A program made the position numbers and the translations under genes. Shown here one piece after another: positions 53,388-64,000 of a stretch of 64,000 nucleotides of DNA. This DNA comes from Thermothelomyces thermophilus ATCC 42464 (Eukaryota; Ascomycota; Sordariomycetes; Sordariales; Chaetomiaceae), in assembly GCF_000226095.1 (NCBI RefSeq), contig NC_016473.1:1860001-1924000 (forward strand), given 5' to 3'. The notes below the pieces were generated by a model. That model was not told the DNA's origin. It ran no database searches and worked only from the letters and a program-made list of their open reading frames with translations. How positions within the stretch are numbered: position 1 is the stretch's first letter; every line of letters starts with the position of its first letter.

Positions 53388-54029
53388 AACCAATTCTACT
53401 TGGGCAGGGTTGCATCGTGAAGGATGGCTAGGAACATTGCCCCGTTTTTCTCCTTACAAACATTTACCGGTCTCTTGATTCTTACCGCTTTATTGATTCT
53501 ACTTGGGCATGAGCAAGTGGTTTCTAGCCCTGGATCGGGCAGTCAGGAACCAGCATTGGCTCTTCGAATCGTTCCAACACCGCGTCACAATTTTTTGGCT
53601 CGCTTGAGTCGGAGAAATCTTGATGAAGGGGAATCATCACGTTTATTCGCGCCGCAACCGAGACAAACATTTGCTTCCCAAGCCGCCTTTCCCTTCAACG
53701 CCGTGCTTGCAAAAACACCATATCTCCCCAGACAACAAAAAAAGATGCAACATCGGCCAGACCATACCCTAGAAGCGCCGGTTCACGATATAGATATCGG
53801 AGCATCAATCCACCGTGTGTCCCGTCGCGCCCGCCCGTCCTCCCTCGCGTGGTTTAAAAACCTCTCCTCGGGTTTCCATACACAGCAGACCTTCACCTGG
53901 GCACCCGTATGGTCTTTTTTTTTTTTTTTCGTTCCTTTTTCCTTCGGTCCCTCCCAGGGTTCAGCCGAGCTCGGCCGTGATGCCGCTCATGGTTCGACGA
54001 CGGTCGACACGCAAATCCGGGGTAGAGTT
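53388..54029. other. Convergent 3' intergenic region
   Basis: The region holds the 3' UTR of YJU2 and of the small minus-strand frame. An open plus-strand frame begins at 53424 with a hydrophobic N-terminus (LLILTALLILLGHE), but it runs through a T homopolymer and overlaps the small gene, so it is probably random. A T tract lies at about 53911-53929. Confidence 0.45.
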
Positions 54030-54263
54030 TCAGGACTGATGATAGGTGTATTGATTGGGGTTCCGACTCCTGCCGGCCACACCGTCTGGGAGACCCGTGG
54101 GCGAGGACTGGCCGTGTTGCGAAGCCGTTGGGGGCGATTGTGAGATGGACTCCATCTGTCGCTTGGTGTGTTGATGCATGAAGCGGGAATAGCTCCCCAG
54201 GTCGGAAGGGGGAGGTGGTGAGAGCGGCATGGAGGTGGAATATGTCCTTTGGCTGGTCGACAT
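54030..54263 (-). CDS. Possible small Ser/Gln-rich protein (77 aa)
   Basis: A single ATG-initiated frame runs MSTSQRTYSTSMPLSPPPP and then SDLGSYSRFMHQHTKRQMES. It ends in a Ser/Pro/Gln-rich tail closing with NQYTYHQS. The helix-like core 'SYSRFMHQHTKRQME' looks more protein-like than the neighbouring random frames. No signal peptide, membrane segment or known domain is visible. It stands alone between YJU2 and a 3.7-kb spacer. A conserved small protein is the most likely reading, but chance cannot be excluded from the sequence alone. Confidence 0.4.
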   Translation of the reverse strand: MSTSQRTYSTSMPLSPPPPSDLGSYSRFMHQHTKRQMESISQSPPTASQHGQSSPTGLPDGVAGRSRNPNQYTYHQS

Positions 54264-57200
54264 GATGACGACCACGACGCTTCTGCGTTTTGCAGAGGGG
54301 AAACCGCAAGGCTTTCGGATAAGAAAGTTGTTTCGTAGGAGGGTAGACAAAGATGGGAACTATAAAGGAGAAAAAAAACCCGAGTTTAGGAACTGATGCT
54401 ACGGACTAACCCAGGGGAGCTGCCATTCCAATCAATGCTAAGGCGTAACTTTGAGCTACTAGGTTTGTATAACGAATATAGAAACAGTAGCAGAGGATAG
54501 CGGGCGGAAGCTGTCCTTTATAAACAGAGAGACCGCCATTGACGTCCAGGTACCTGCTTGTTTGGACTACGCAGTATCCGTAATACCAGTACATACACTA
54601 CGCAGCGTGGATCAGTTTGGAAGTGGGTAATCACGCCACAAAGGCACGGGCGAGGGGAAGGGGGGCGGCGATAAGAAGGTAGGGAGACTGTGGTCATGGG
54701 CCAGGGAGGCCGGGGGCGAGAGGCTCGAATGGTCGGAGCGGGATAGAAAGGGTCCTTGGTGGAGGGGGTACCCTCGCACTCCCGCTCGAGTTGAGTCGAG
54801 CCCTGGCGTCACTGGGCGATCTGCGCCTCGACGACCGGAGGCCAATCTCGCGGAGGCACGAAAATTGCAAACCCCTTCCGCAACCAAGCGCAAGCCCGGT
54901 ACCGATGCGCTAGCGCTGCGACCCTTGTGCTGCAGTCGTTCCAACGTCTATGGAAAGATCGGCGATGGAGGTGTCCGTTGGCATCAGAGGAGGGCCGGTG
55001 CGACGTTGTGGCGCAGGTATTCCCTGGTATGTACATGTTCCAATACTGCAAGGTACTAGCAGTACTATCATTTTCGCCGCCACCGGGGAAGGTATGTACA
55101 GAGGGCGCCCTTTCTGGGGTCTCTGTAATGCCTCGCCTGTTTTGCACGAAGATCGCAGTTAAACACTTCCTCCTGGGTGCCCTTAGGGTTAGACGAAGTT
55201 GTCATGGCTTACAGCATGTGGTCGTTTGCCAAAGTAAATGGAATCCTCTTTTAGAGGGAACTCACACGGCATCTTCGATGCGGATTCGCAGTCACGCAGC
55301 GTGTGAAGCGGCACACATCACATCGTGGAATCGTCGACGTGATTCTTTGGGGCGAGTGGGCTGGGAAAGGTAAGACCCTGTTGATCCCATCCAATGTGGA
55401 AGGCACGTTCGTGCGTGAAGTCCTAGTTGAGTGTTCAAGATCGGATAGCAGAAATGGTTATAGGTACCTGGTAAGGTAGCTAAGGAAGGTACTGTTCGGA
55501 AGACAGGAAAAACGGAAGTGGATTACTTTCGCGCCTCATTACGCTGCCGAGAAACCTACCTCCTGGCTGCCACCGCACACTAAAGCACTCGAATCACCTA
55601 CAGCGGGTACTTTAATCGGAAAAAGAAAAGGGCTTCACGAAGATGCTGACGTGTGCGAACGGTGGGAACGGTGACGAAGAGGCTGGGAGACGGATCCGTC
55701 TTATGTAGGTTCTGAGACAGGTCGGAGTACTTTCCCTAGTCTGCGACCACTACCAAGCACAGCGCACCACCCAGAGGAGCTTCTTTCTCCAAGAGATGAC
55801 GAACACCGGGTGATGATGTCAGCTGCCGGAGACAGCCCACGCATAAACGAGTCCATACAGTCTTAGCGATGAGCCTTATGTTAGGGAATAGAGTACCTTA
55901 GATAGGCAGGTAAAGTTCAGGTAGGTAACACGTAACTAACTGTACTATCCGTGTCAAAGAAAGCGCCAGAGAACGGCCGGATCATGCTTCAGCAGGCCTC
56001 CATTCTTCACCTTCAGTTTACGGCAGTCCACATGCAGAGAATGGCTGCTTGGTTTGAACGCACACAAGAACCGAAACCGGCACCCGCAAGGTCCCTTGCA
56101 ACCACGTTGCAGAAACAGAGACCAATCATGTCGGAGACCGCAATGTTTAGGAGCGTTAACTTGGCACGCCGGCAGGGCTCGCGCGAGACAGCCAGGGCAT
56201 TGTTGGAGAAACCCTAATGCCAGCTTCGACTTGGCGCGGCGCCGACGCTACTGGCAGTGCGGTAATTGCAAGAAACACCAAGTTGTTCGGCCCCCCGGAC
56301 ACTTGTTTGACGCTTGTTTGATACACGGAGACGCAAGAAGGGTTACAGCGGCCCCAAGCCAAAGACGGATACTCTACAGTATTACGGAGTACCTACTCCC
56401 GTAAAACTTGCAAAACTTGTAAAACCACACCGGGGTCGGCTATTGAAAGGTCACGACTTGGCAGGCAAATCACCGTGCGAGAAACTTGTGGATCCAGAAG
56501 TGCAAGGTTACAGCCAATACGGGAGGATTTGCTTTTTTTCTTTCGCTGCATTTTTGACGCTCGCAATTTCCTTTCAGCTCGGTGATTCAAGACTCGATGT
56601 CAGCGGGAAGGAGTGATGTTGGTAGTTGGTGCTTTTCTTGCAGTTAAGACCCGTGACGTCATTAGGACCCTTGCCGCCAAGCAAGGAAAACGCTACGTGG
56701 GGAAGTCGTCTCCACAAAAGATGCTTGCGAGATCCATTGCCCCCACCGAACCACATCTCTTTTCGGCAATTCCCTCGTTCAATTCGCAGCCGTTGCAAAA
56801 GCCCGCCATGACGCAGCGCTCGCCGACGCTGATGAAAATAAGATCAACTTGCAGCCCTTACCTGATCTGGAACGAGGTCCTCTAAAGGACAACGTTGGAT
56901 ATCATCAAACCGTGGGCTGCCGGATGAGCCTATGGAGTACCCTCTCGGCAAAACAACCGATTTGATTTCCTTACTCTGATCATTGACTTTCCCGTTTTCT
57001 CGACACGGCGTCAGCCTACCATTACGGAGGCACGAAGCCAAGAACGCGCCCATTCTGACTGTTTTAACTCGGAAAATTTTAGACTTTAACATCACACTTC
57101 CTACTCCCTCTGCTCCCCTTTCATTCCCACCGCATCATTACAGATGCAGTCAGCACAAGTATCTGGCGGCAACAGGGCGGCAACAGGGCGGCGCCACCGC

Positions 57201-57996
57201 CTCCACCGGTTGCTACCGTGTGCTCCGGGACCGCTGACGTATATAGGTACCTCTGTCTCGGTTTGGACGTATTGGTTGCTGCCGCGATACCACACAAAAT
57301 CCACCCCGCCGCTCAGTTCCAGTTACCGTAGGCGCAACCGACAAAGTTTGGGGCGGTTATCGCGTCTTCTTTTGCCGGCGCTGCTCCACGAAAGCGCGCT
57401 GCACTTTGGTTGTGCAAACTGCGATGGCGATCTCTCCCTGTCCTGTGCACTCCATCCAGAGGCATGGTCACGCTTAAGTCTCGAGCCCGACTCCGCGATA
57501 ATCCATCGCGCCATCACTAAAAGGACGGGAACGGGGCGACGGGCGTCACTACCCTCGAAGTTTCGATCCAAGCTCGATCCCATGGCTAACGCGTTGTGGC
57601 GGACCGGCGCGAGGGCGAGGCCTGTCGGTAATAGTAGGCTTTGGATATCGTCGAAAACCGTGTGATGACGTTGGATGATTTGATTTGAATCATTGGGCCA
57701 ACAAAGCTGCGGAGAGGGGGTTGGCGTTGTCAGCTTCCCGACAGAGCCATGTGGGAGCGGTGTTTCAACCGGAATCTACACCGCTGGGCAGGCAGAATCA
57801 ATCGTCGTGCCTGGGACGACGGAAGATGATCTGCGCGCAGTCGCTGTCCCTCCCATGGCCTCCGCCGGAAGGCAATAATAGTAGGAGTATGTACCACTGG
57901 TCGTCACTGCGAGCTAAGGACCATGGGGAAACTCACACCCACGGGGAAACCCCCCCCCCCCCCCCGGGGAGTGGGTGGAAGCAGAGATTTGGGACC
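54264..57996. other. Intergenic 3.7 kb
   Basis: The flanking genes both run on the minus strand. TACACTA lies at 54594 and TACGGAGTA at 56383. A run of sixteen C (57950-57965) sits just past the GH18 stop. Open frames at 55951-56404 and 57144-57665 lack motifs. Nothing else is recognised. Confidence 0.45.
57950..57965. repeat. C16 homopolymer
   Basis: Sixteen consecutive C bases lie 32 nt past the stop of the GH18 gene. The exact length may not be reliable in sequencing. Confidence 0.85.
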
Positions 57997-58731
57997 CTAC
58001 TCCTCCTCCCCTCCCCCATCCGAATGGTACTCGAATTCGGCAGGTACTGGTGGTGCTTCCCCTGGCTGTTCCTCATCTGGATCCGCCTCGGGGGAAACCT
58101 CGGATGTCTTTTTCTCCTCCGCCGGCTTCTCGCTCCCCTGCAACCCCTCCAGGCTCTGAACGGCGCGTCTTCCCTTCAACAGGGCAGTCATGGCCTGCGC
58201 CCACTCCCAGGGCCTCTCTTTGCCCCCCGGCAGACTGTTGAAGTACTCCCAGCCCATGACGCCGCCGAAGCGGGGGTGCCGCCCGGCCAGCAAGGGCAGC
58301 ACGCCGGACAGGAGGTTCCAGGGCACCCAGCCGGAGCCGTTGTCGGGATTGGTCAGCAGGCCGACGACGATCTTGTCGGGAGGCCAGCCCTTGGCCAGCA
58401 GCATCTCGTACATGACGGGGTTGCTGCAGTCGCCCCAGCCGCAGTAGAACTGGGCATTGTACCAGGCGATGTCGCGCCCGCGCAGGACCTCGAGCGCCTC
58501 GTAGTCGAAGCCGCTCAGGTTGCGCAGCGGGTCGAGCAGGGCCGAGGCGACGGGCGCGAGCGTGATGAGGAAGTCGGGCCCAAAGTCGGCCCGCAGCCGG
58601 TCGATCAGCCGCACGATGCCGCCCAGCGACATGGGCTCCTCCACGTCCAGGTCCAGCCCGTCCAGCCCCCGCTCGCGGATCAGCTCGGCCAGCGGCCGGT
58701 AGTAGGCCTCGAACGCGCCGTCATCGTCGCC

Positions 58732-58762
<31 letters not shown>

Positions 58763-59073
58763 AGGTCGAGGCGGGCGTAGGTCCCCGGCGCCGCGCCGCC
58801 CAGCATGCCGAGCACCTTGACGCCGCTGGCCTGGAGCACGCGCATCTCGGCCCAGAGGGTGGTGAAGCGCGGGTCCGACGGCGGGTGGTCGTTGAGCGTC
58901 AGCCCGGCCGGGTCCTCGTTGATGTGGATCGCGGCCAGGATGACGTGCGTAATGCCAATCCCCGGCTGCTGGAGGAGCGGCAGCACCGATATCGGCTTCC
59001 CCGACGGTGTGTGGTGGGTTTGGTAGTACGTGATGACGCGGGGGAGGGCGGGGGGTTGGGGAAGGGGAGGCAT
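57997..59073 (-). CDS. GH18 chitinase-like glycoside hydrolase without signal peptide
   Basis: A single exon encodes 358 aa. The TIM barrel begins PRVITYYQTHHTPSGKPISV and passes ITHVILAAIHINED and VKVLGMLGGAAPGTYARL (the SxGG-type strand). The catalytic strand is GLDGLDLDVEE, with the family's DxxDxDxE as D138, D141, D143 and E145. Later strands are FLITLAPVAS, IAWYNAQFYCGWGDCS, KIVVGLLTNP and FGGVMGWEYFNSLPGG, with Tyr/Trp residues typical of the substrate cleft. The family cleaves beta-1,4-GlcNAc linkages in chitin or N-glycan cores. There is no hydrophobic N-terminal signal, so the enzyme is probably cytosolic or leaves by an unconventional route. A Gly-Asn repeat (58733-58762) loops out before the catalytic strand. 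The tail is acidic and disordered. The best-known relatives without signal peptides are bacterial-like fungal chitinases, so the origin deserves a check. Confidence 0.9.
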
Positions 59074-60395
59074 AGTACGTGTATGTATGTGTTTGGTGTG
59101 TGTTGGTGTGTGGAGGTTGGAGGGAGAGAAAGAGGGAAGGAGGGGAAAAAAAAGAGAGAGAGAGGAGGGGGTGGTGGTGTTTTGAACGAGTGAGATGAGT
59201 GTCGTGGTGGTGATAATAATGGTGCCTGGTGATGTGTTGTGGTGGTGTTGAGGGGGAGCCGAATGCTTAAATCGTCGTTGAATGGACAGCTGGTGCCAAC
59301 TGCCAGGTTATATTGATCGGGCATTGGGCATCCCCACCTTGGATAACCAACTGTACGGCACACGGCAGTGAGATCAAACTACCAAACTAGGCAGGTATGT
59401 ACTAGTAAGTAGGTAGGTATCTTTCATGGCCTCATTGATCATGTGTCACTCACGTATCATAGAAAGAACACCTGAAATAAAATTCATTGAAAATAGAAAG
59501 TTATCAGGCCGTGTTGCGCAGTCAGACCTTGTCTCGACCCTACCTCATGGTTTAGACCCTCGTTCCAGCCGGACTCGCTTTCCTCACCGGCAACGCCGAG
59601 ATCAATAATCCCAGCTAAGCTGCCTGTCCACGTTGTTCTGCTTTCTATCGAAGGGGGCTCTGAGAGTTGGGGTTCTTCGCCCCAAACGTGGACCATCATC
59701 CCGGCGCGGCTGCGTGACATTCACGCGTCACATAGGCTCGGCCGTGAGAATGGAGGATAGGACATGGGAGACTATAATCTCCCAATTAACAAGATGACCA
59801 GAGGAGACGTTGCGTCTGATCTGCTGTTTGTCGATATGGCCGCCCCGGAGTCAGCGAGCCAATGGTCAATGATGGACTTCGTTGCATCAGTTACCTTGCC
59901 GCACGATGTTGCTTAACCGCCCGATGACCCTTTCAATTCGCTTGAAAGAACACAGCTGTGGTGGCCGCCTCTGGCGAATGCTTTGAGCCCGCGGAGATCG
60001 GAAATCGCAGACGGTCTCCAGAAGTCACTCCCGAGCGAACACATCCGAACACCGATGCACTGTCCTTGGACGCGCAGGTGGCGGCAATCAATGCGCATGC
60101 CATAAATGCAATTCTCGAGAGATATAAAACTAACTCCCTTTCATTCAGCGCCCCGAGAACCATCAGTCCACGATGCCGAAGCGGCCTGATATATCCCCTT
60201 CTGCGGGCCATCCCCGTGCCCCAACCCCCCAATCAACACCTCACTGCCCGGCCGGATTCCAACGTCGAAAACAAGATGCCCCGGAGCAAAGAAATCAAGC
60301 GGGAAGAACGGAAGCATGACATCTCATATGTGCAGCGAAGAAGGTCCTAGAGAGAATCGGTCGCACCAGGAAAACCAAGAGATTGATTGGCATCT
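59074..60395. other. Intergenic, GH18 promoter and unclear open frame
   Basis: A purine/pyrimidine-rich leader lies just upstream of GH18. At 59946-60350 a plus-strand frame stays open for 134 codons without an early ATG (ALSLDAQVAAINAHAINAIL, PRSKEIKREERKHDIS). It may be an exon remnant or random. It converges on the DUF1996 gene. Confidence 0.4.
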
Positions 60396-62065
60396 TTAAT
60401 GCAAGCCATGGTGGTGGCGGTGGTGGAGATGCTGGTGCAGGTGCACCTCACGGCGCTCAATCTCGGCAGTACGGGTTGCCGTGACCGTGACCGTAGCGGT
60501 CTCCAACATGACGGTCTCGACCGTCTCGATGACGACGATCTTGCTGACCACGTTACCGTTGGTAACATAGTCGGTGCGGACAGCTTCGTAACCCTCGGGG
60601 ACAGGAGGCTCCGATGGCGTCGGGGTGACGGTGGTAGTAGGGGTAGTGGTAGGAGTGGAAGTCGGCTCCTCGGAAGTCGAAATCGAAGTCTGCTTCTCTT
60701 GGAACACGCCGCCAGGGAGGATGTTATCCACGACACTGGACAAGGCGGGAAGAGGGTCGGGCAGCGGCTTATTGTGGTTCGCGGGTTCGGGCCCGTATGC
60801 AATAGCAACATTGCCGGGGAGGGTATCGCCAATCAGGCCGCTAAGCTTCTCACTCGCGATCATAGGAGGAGTAGGCATCCGGCACTCCTTCTGTTCTTGC
60901 TCGCTGAGGATGGTGAAGAGAGGGCAGTCCGAAATCTTGCCACTGGTTGCAGTGCACTGATCCACCGCAGCTTGAAGGTGGTCTTCGTCCCAGCCGCTGA
61001 TGAAGTCGCCGTGGTAGCCAAAGCCTACAACGCAGAATTAGCATAGCGGACTTGATTCAATACCTAGCGGCGCGACATACCCTGAACGTCTCCGTTGGAG
61101 ATGACAAACTCGCCCGGAATGCCAACGAAGTCCTGAGTTCTCCAGATGGTCTCGAAGAAGAGGCCGGGAAGCTTCACGTCGAAACCCTCGGGGCAGTTTC
61201 CATTAAGAACTGTGTCGGGGTAGGCGACGTGAGACTTTTGATCCGGGGAGCTGATGTCCTTGCCGTTCCAGCAGGAAGGGAAGGAAAGTTCAAAGCGAAC
61301 TCCGTCCTTGCACTTTTCATCGAGGAACTGCTTGTCGGGCAGGTAGTGGCGGTACAGAGATGGCTCCGGCTCAGTGGCGTAGTTGAGGCAGTTGAAGCCG
61401 ATCGCGCGCTGGGCAAGATCGGCTTGGCTCGTCTGGCCCAATGAAGCCCAGTTCGACTTGGGCGGGTCCGGCATCTTCACGTCGAGCCCGCCAACCGAGT
61501 AGTTGCGCCGATTAGTGTCACCAGCGACCATACGGAAATTGTTGGGGAACGCCTTGATGCCTTTGCTGGGATCCTTGAGGTCGGGATTCAGGAAGTAGTA
61601 GCTGAGAAGCGCGGTTAGCGCGTCCATTTTTTACGCATGCGCATGTCACTGAACAGCACTCGGAGACTTACGCAAGCATGCCACCATCCTGCAGAACCTC
61701 CTGGTATGAGCCATTGGCATGCCTGAAGTAGACGGCCGGCGCCCAGTAGGCTGACATGTCTTCGACCACAGCGCAAGAGGTGCAATCTGCATTGCGAAGG
61801 TCCTCGTACGTGGCGCTTGCGCCAAAACCTAAGGATGGCGTGTTAGCAATATGTCGCCATAGCGCACCAAATCCAGCACTATCAAGCGCAATGAAAAGGG
61901 CTTACCTGAAGACCCGTGGATCGCGTGGGCGTGCTTCGATGGGACGCCGGGATCAATCAGGGGATCAAGACGAGCGAGGGCGACACGGCCGCGGCATTCC
62001 ATGCGCCAAAAGGCAGCGGCGCCGCTCACCGATGCGAGGATCGCAAGCGAAGTGTCAGTTCTCAT
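60396..62065 (-). CDS. Secreted DUF1996 protein with His-rich tail
   Basis: Four exons, 61906-62065, 61672-61828, 61081-61601 and 60396-61024, with introns of 77, 70 and 56 nt, give 488 aa. A signal peptide (MRTDTSLAILASVSGAAAF) precedes WRMECRGRVALARLDPLIDP and HAHAIHGSSGFG, the start of the DUF1996 domain. Further conserved parts are CTSCAVVEDMSAYWAPAVYF, QDGGMLAYYFLNPD, FPNNFRMVAGD, RAIGFNCLNYATEPEPSLYR, RFELSFPSCWNGKDISSPDQ, HVAYPDTVLNGNCPEGFDV and FGYHGDFISGWDEDHLQAAV. DUF1996 proteins are common secreted or wall-associated fungal proteins of uncertain catalytic role. After the domain a Thr/Pro/Ser-rich linker looks O-glycosylated. The last residues are unusually His-rich (HLHQHLHHRHHHGLH). 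No GPI-anchor signal is visible. Confidence 0.9.
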
Positions 62066-64000
62066 CCTGCGAAGTGCAAAGGAGTGACTGGTAGGTTAGA
62101 TATGTCAGGTTGATTGCGTAAAAAATTTAAATGCGATGTCGACAAAACTGTCGATTGGCGAAAGGAATGTTGGATGCTCGTCGAGGGAACAGGGCCGCGT
62201 TGAACGATCTACTGGCTCGAGGTGTTAGCGGCATTGCATGCCTCGCCTTGAATCGTTGTTTTCAAGTAGCACGGTTCGCAGAAGAAATAGTGACTGTGAG
62301 GCTAGCTTGGGACGAAACTATAACGTCGGGCTCACTTTCAGGGGGAGAAAGAAAGAAAGAAAGAAACGAGGAAGGTAACGTTGTTGCTCGGTTTTCATTC
62401 TCCACGTACCAGTTTGACCAGGCGAGGCGAGCGTAAACTGTCACGAACCACAGGTACAAGTAAAGCCGACTAACGGATGACAGTTCACAGCGGTGCGGTT
62501 CACAAGGCTATCCGAACTGTGACGCCAAAACTGTTGTCGCTCGTCGTCTGTGTATCGGTTCCGGTTGTTTGTACTCAAGAGCGAGTCTAGCTCTCTCGCA
62601 CTAGTGTGATTGTTTGTCCGCGGTTGTTGGAGGTAGGCAGGCAAACTCGTCGAGTGGCAGATCAGGATCGTACCAAGAAACGAGAGTTGGCGGTCAATAG
62701 AAAGAACAAGAAAAGGAACGATACGGGATGGAACTCGTCGTCGCCGAAAAGTAAAGAACGTGGGCCCCAAATTGGGAAGTTTGGAAAAAAAATCGCGGAA
62801 GTGAGCGTTACGGGTCAGAAAGACTCGGGGTCGCAAGAATGGGCGGGCAAGGCGCAGGAAGGCGAGAGTAGGGAAACAGGGAAAGATGGTGTGACGAGCA
62901 CTCAAAGATATCCCAAACGAGAAGCCCTCTCTGAATTCTGTGGTGGCCCCCCCAATCTCCCATCTGTCTCGGTCACACAACGCACGGCATCTTGCGGGGG
63001 CAAGGAATGGGAACAGCTAAGGGGAAGGGCCCCTGTCGAGGTTGGGCAGTCGCTCTTTCCCGAAGCAGTACCCAGTTCAGAGGTTCAGGCATATGATTGG
63101 CCGGATCATCTGGACAAGACTTGACATCTCGATTAAGGGGCGCCCTAGGGTTAGTCCCGCAGGACCTGGCGCATGGTGAGCCCGACTAACGCAGGAACGT
63201 ACGCCAGTGCGCGCGCCGCTCGCTGCCGCTTTTCCGAAGGGGTGACCGCCGCAATCCTTGGGGAGGCGGGGTATCCCCTGTGACTGGGTATGAATGACCA
63301 TCACGGCAGAAATAAGAGATTTGCGTCTGGCGCTCGCGCTGTTGGTCAGCTCCTGATGTGTGACGGTGATCACTTGTTAATTTCCAGGGATGCGCGCAAA
63401 CCACTCCACACACGACGCTCGCCATCTTATCGTCCGTCACACTCATAGGTAGCAGCCCCTTTGTTGAAGCTGTTTAACAAGGTCCTCTGACCACCACAGC
63501 TCGTGTCCCGCAAACTTGCGATGCCGCTGTCGGCCCGCGCGCTACATGTAACATGACTCCGATACCGAGCGAGTTACGGGTAGTGGTGTTTGCGACTCGA
63601 ACACTGCTGTATGTATACCTATGTTTGATCGAGTTGAAGGGAGGTGACTTGCGCACTACGGGAAGTGGTGTAATGATAACCTTAACTGCTGTGGACAGTC
63701 CTGAAAGAATGACGAGGCGGGGCATGTGCACTACTCTAGTAGGACGGATTACTACGGATTAGTACTGTACTGTACATCTGGGAAATGCAATGGGCTCCGC
63801 AGATTTGGATGCGCTAACCTAACTGGCTTGATGAAACAGTTTCAAGCCGTGACTTTCGCTAATGCCCAAGTTTCCATTCCTTGATTGGACACCAACTTAT
63901 CCGCCGAAACGGAATGTATGGCCCCCAACAGTGCGCTTCCATTGAAGGCCCGTCGCAATGCAAGGTGTTGGGCATCGGACTGATTCGCTTCACCCCCTTT
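62066..64000. other. Intergenic to right edge
   Basis: Upstream region of the DUF1996 gene. A GAAA microsatellite lies at about 62346-62366. Open frames at 62606-63124 and elsewhere are low complexity and have no motifs. No gene is supported up to the end of the window. Confidence 0.45.

Noticed and set aside
53424-54143. 239-codon plus-strand frame with a hydrophobic start
   Set aside because: It lies in the YJU2 3' UTR, passes through a T homopolymer (poly-Phe) and overlaps the small minus-strand frame; later sequence has no protein-like pattern.
57685-59193. 502-codon open frame on the plus strand opposite the GH18 gene
   Set aside because: It is the antisense shadow of a gene with very GC-rich third positions. 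It is low complexity and has no motif of its own.
59946-60350. 134-codon plus-strand frame between GH18 and DUF1996
   Set aside because: No start codon until late and no family match; kept only as a note in the intergenic entry.

Overview
This window reads as nuclear DNA of a filamentous ascomycete, most likely a sordariomycete of the Sordariales type. That is inferred from three things. The genes carry short introns (49-150 nt) with GTRNGT donors, CTRAC branch points and YAG acceptors. The coding sequences are very rich in G+C at third codon positions, while the spacers are near 50% G+C. The gene products match families with filamentous-fungal forms. No search could be run, so the species is not named. 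Exon models were built by hand from splice signals, and every model closes in frame.

Left part (1-24 kb), fairly dense: the end of farnesyltransferase alpha (RAM2), then MTR2 (mRNA export), PGA2 (secretory trafficking), the histone-fold protein MHF1/CENP-S, an unrecognised membrane protein, UTP13 (18S rRNA processing), SAD1/USP39 (tri-snRNP factor), an eIF4E2-type cap-binding protein with a polyglutamine tail, a methylenetetrahydrofolate reductase, an unrecognised nuclear-type protein whose N-terminus looks like an exon duplication, and a PQ-loop membrane protein.

Middle (24-41 kb): almost 13 kb with no gene I can support, ending at a Zn2Cys6 regulator gene. The last 716 nt before its start codon contain no ATG, so they look like a long translated-mRNA leader. 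The desert carries a strong excess of the 7-mer TAGTGTA/TACACTA, often close to copies of TACGGAGTA, whose full palindrome TACTCCGTACGGAGTA lies at 2762. I read this as a possible extended control region of the regulator; that is inference.

Right part (41-64 kb): WDR83/MORG1, a GT15 mannosyltransferase, a GCP5/Mod21 gamma-tubulin complex subunit with an overlapping upstream reading frame, two divergent kinase-like genes that look like an accessory insertion, the splicing factor YJU2, a possible 77-aa protein, a cytosolic-type GH18 glycoside hydrolase, and a secreted DUF1996 protein with a histidine-rich tail.

The genes do not form a pathway or a biosynthetic cluster. Several act in RNA biology (MTR2, UTP13, SAD1, eIF4E2, WDR83, YJU2), which may be chance. 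I saw no rRNA, tRNA, CRISPR array, transposase, reverse transcriptase or viral gene.
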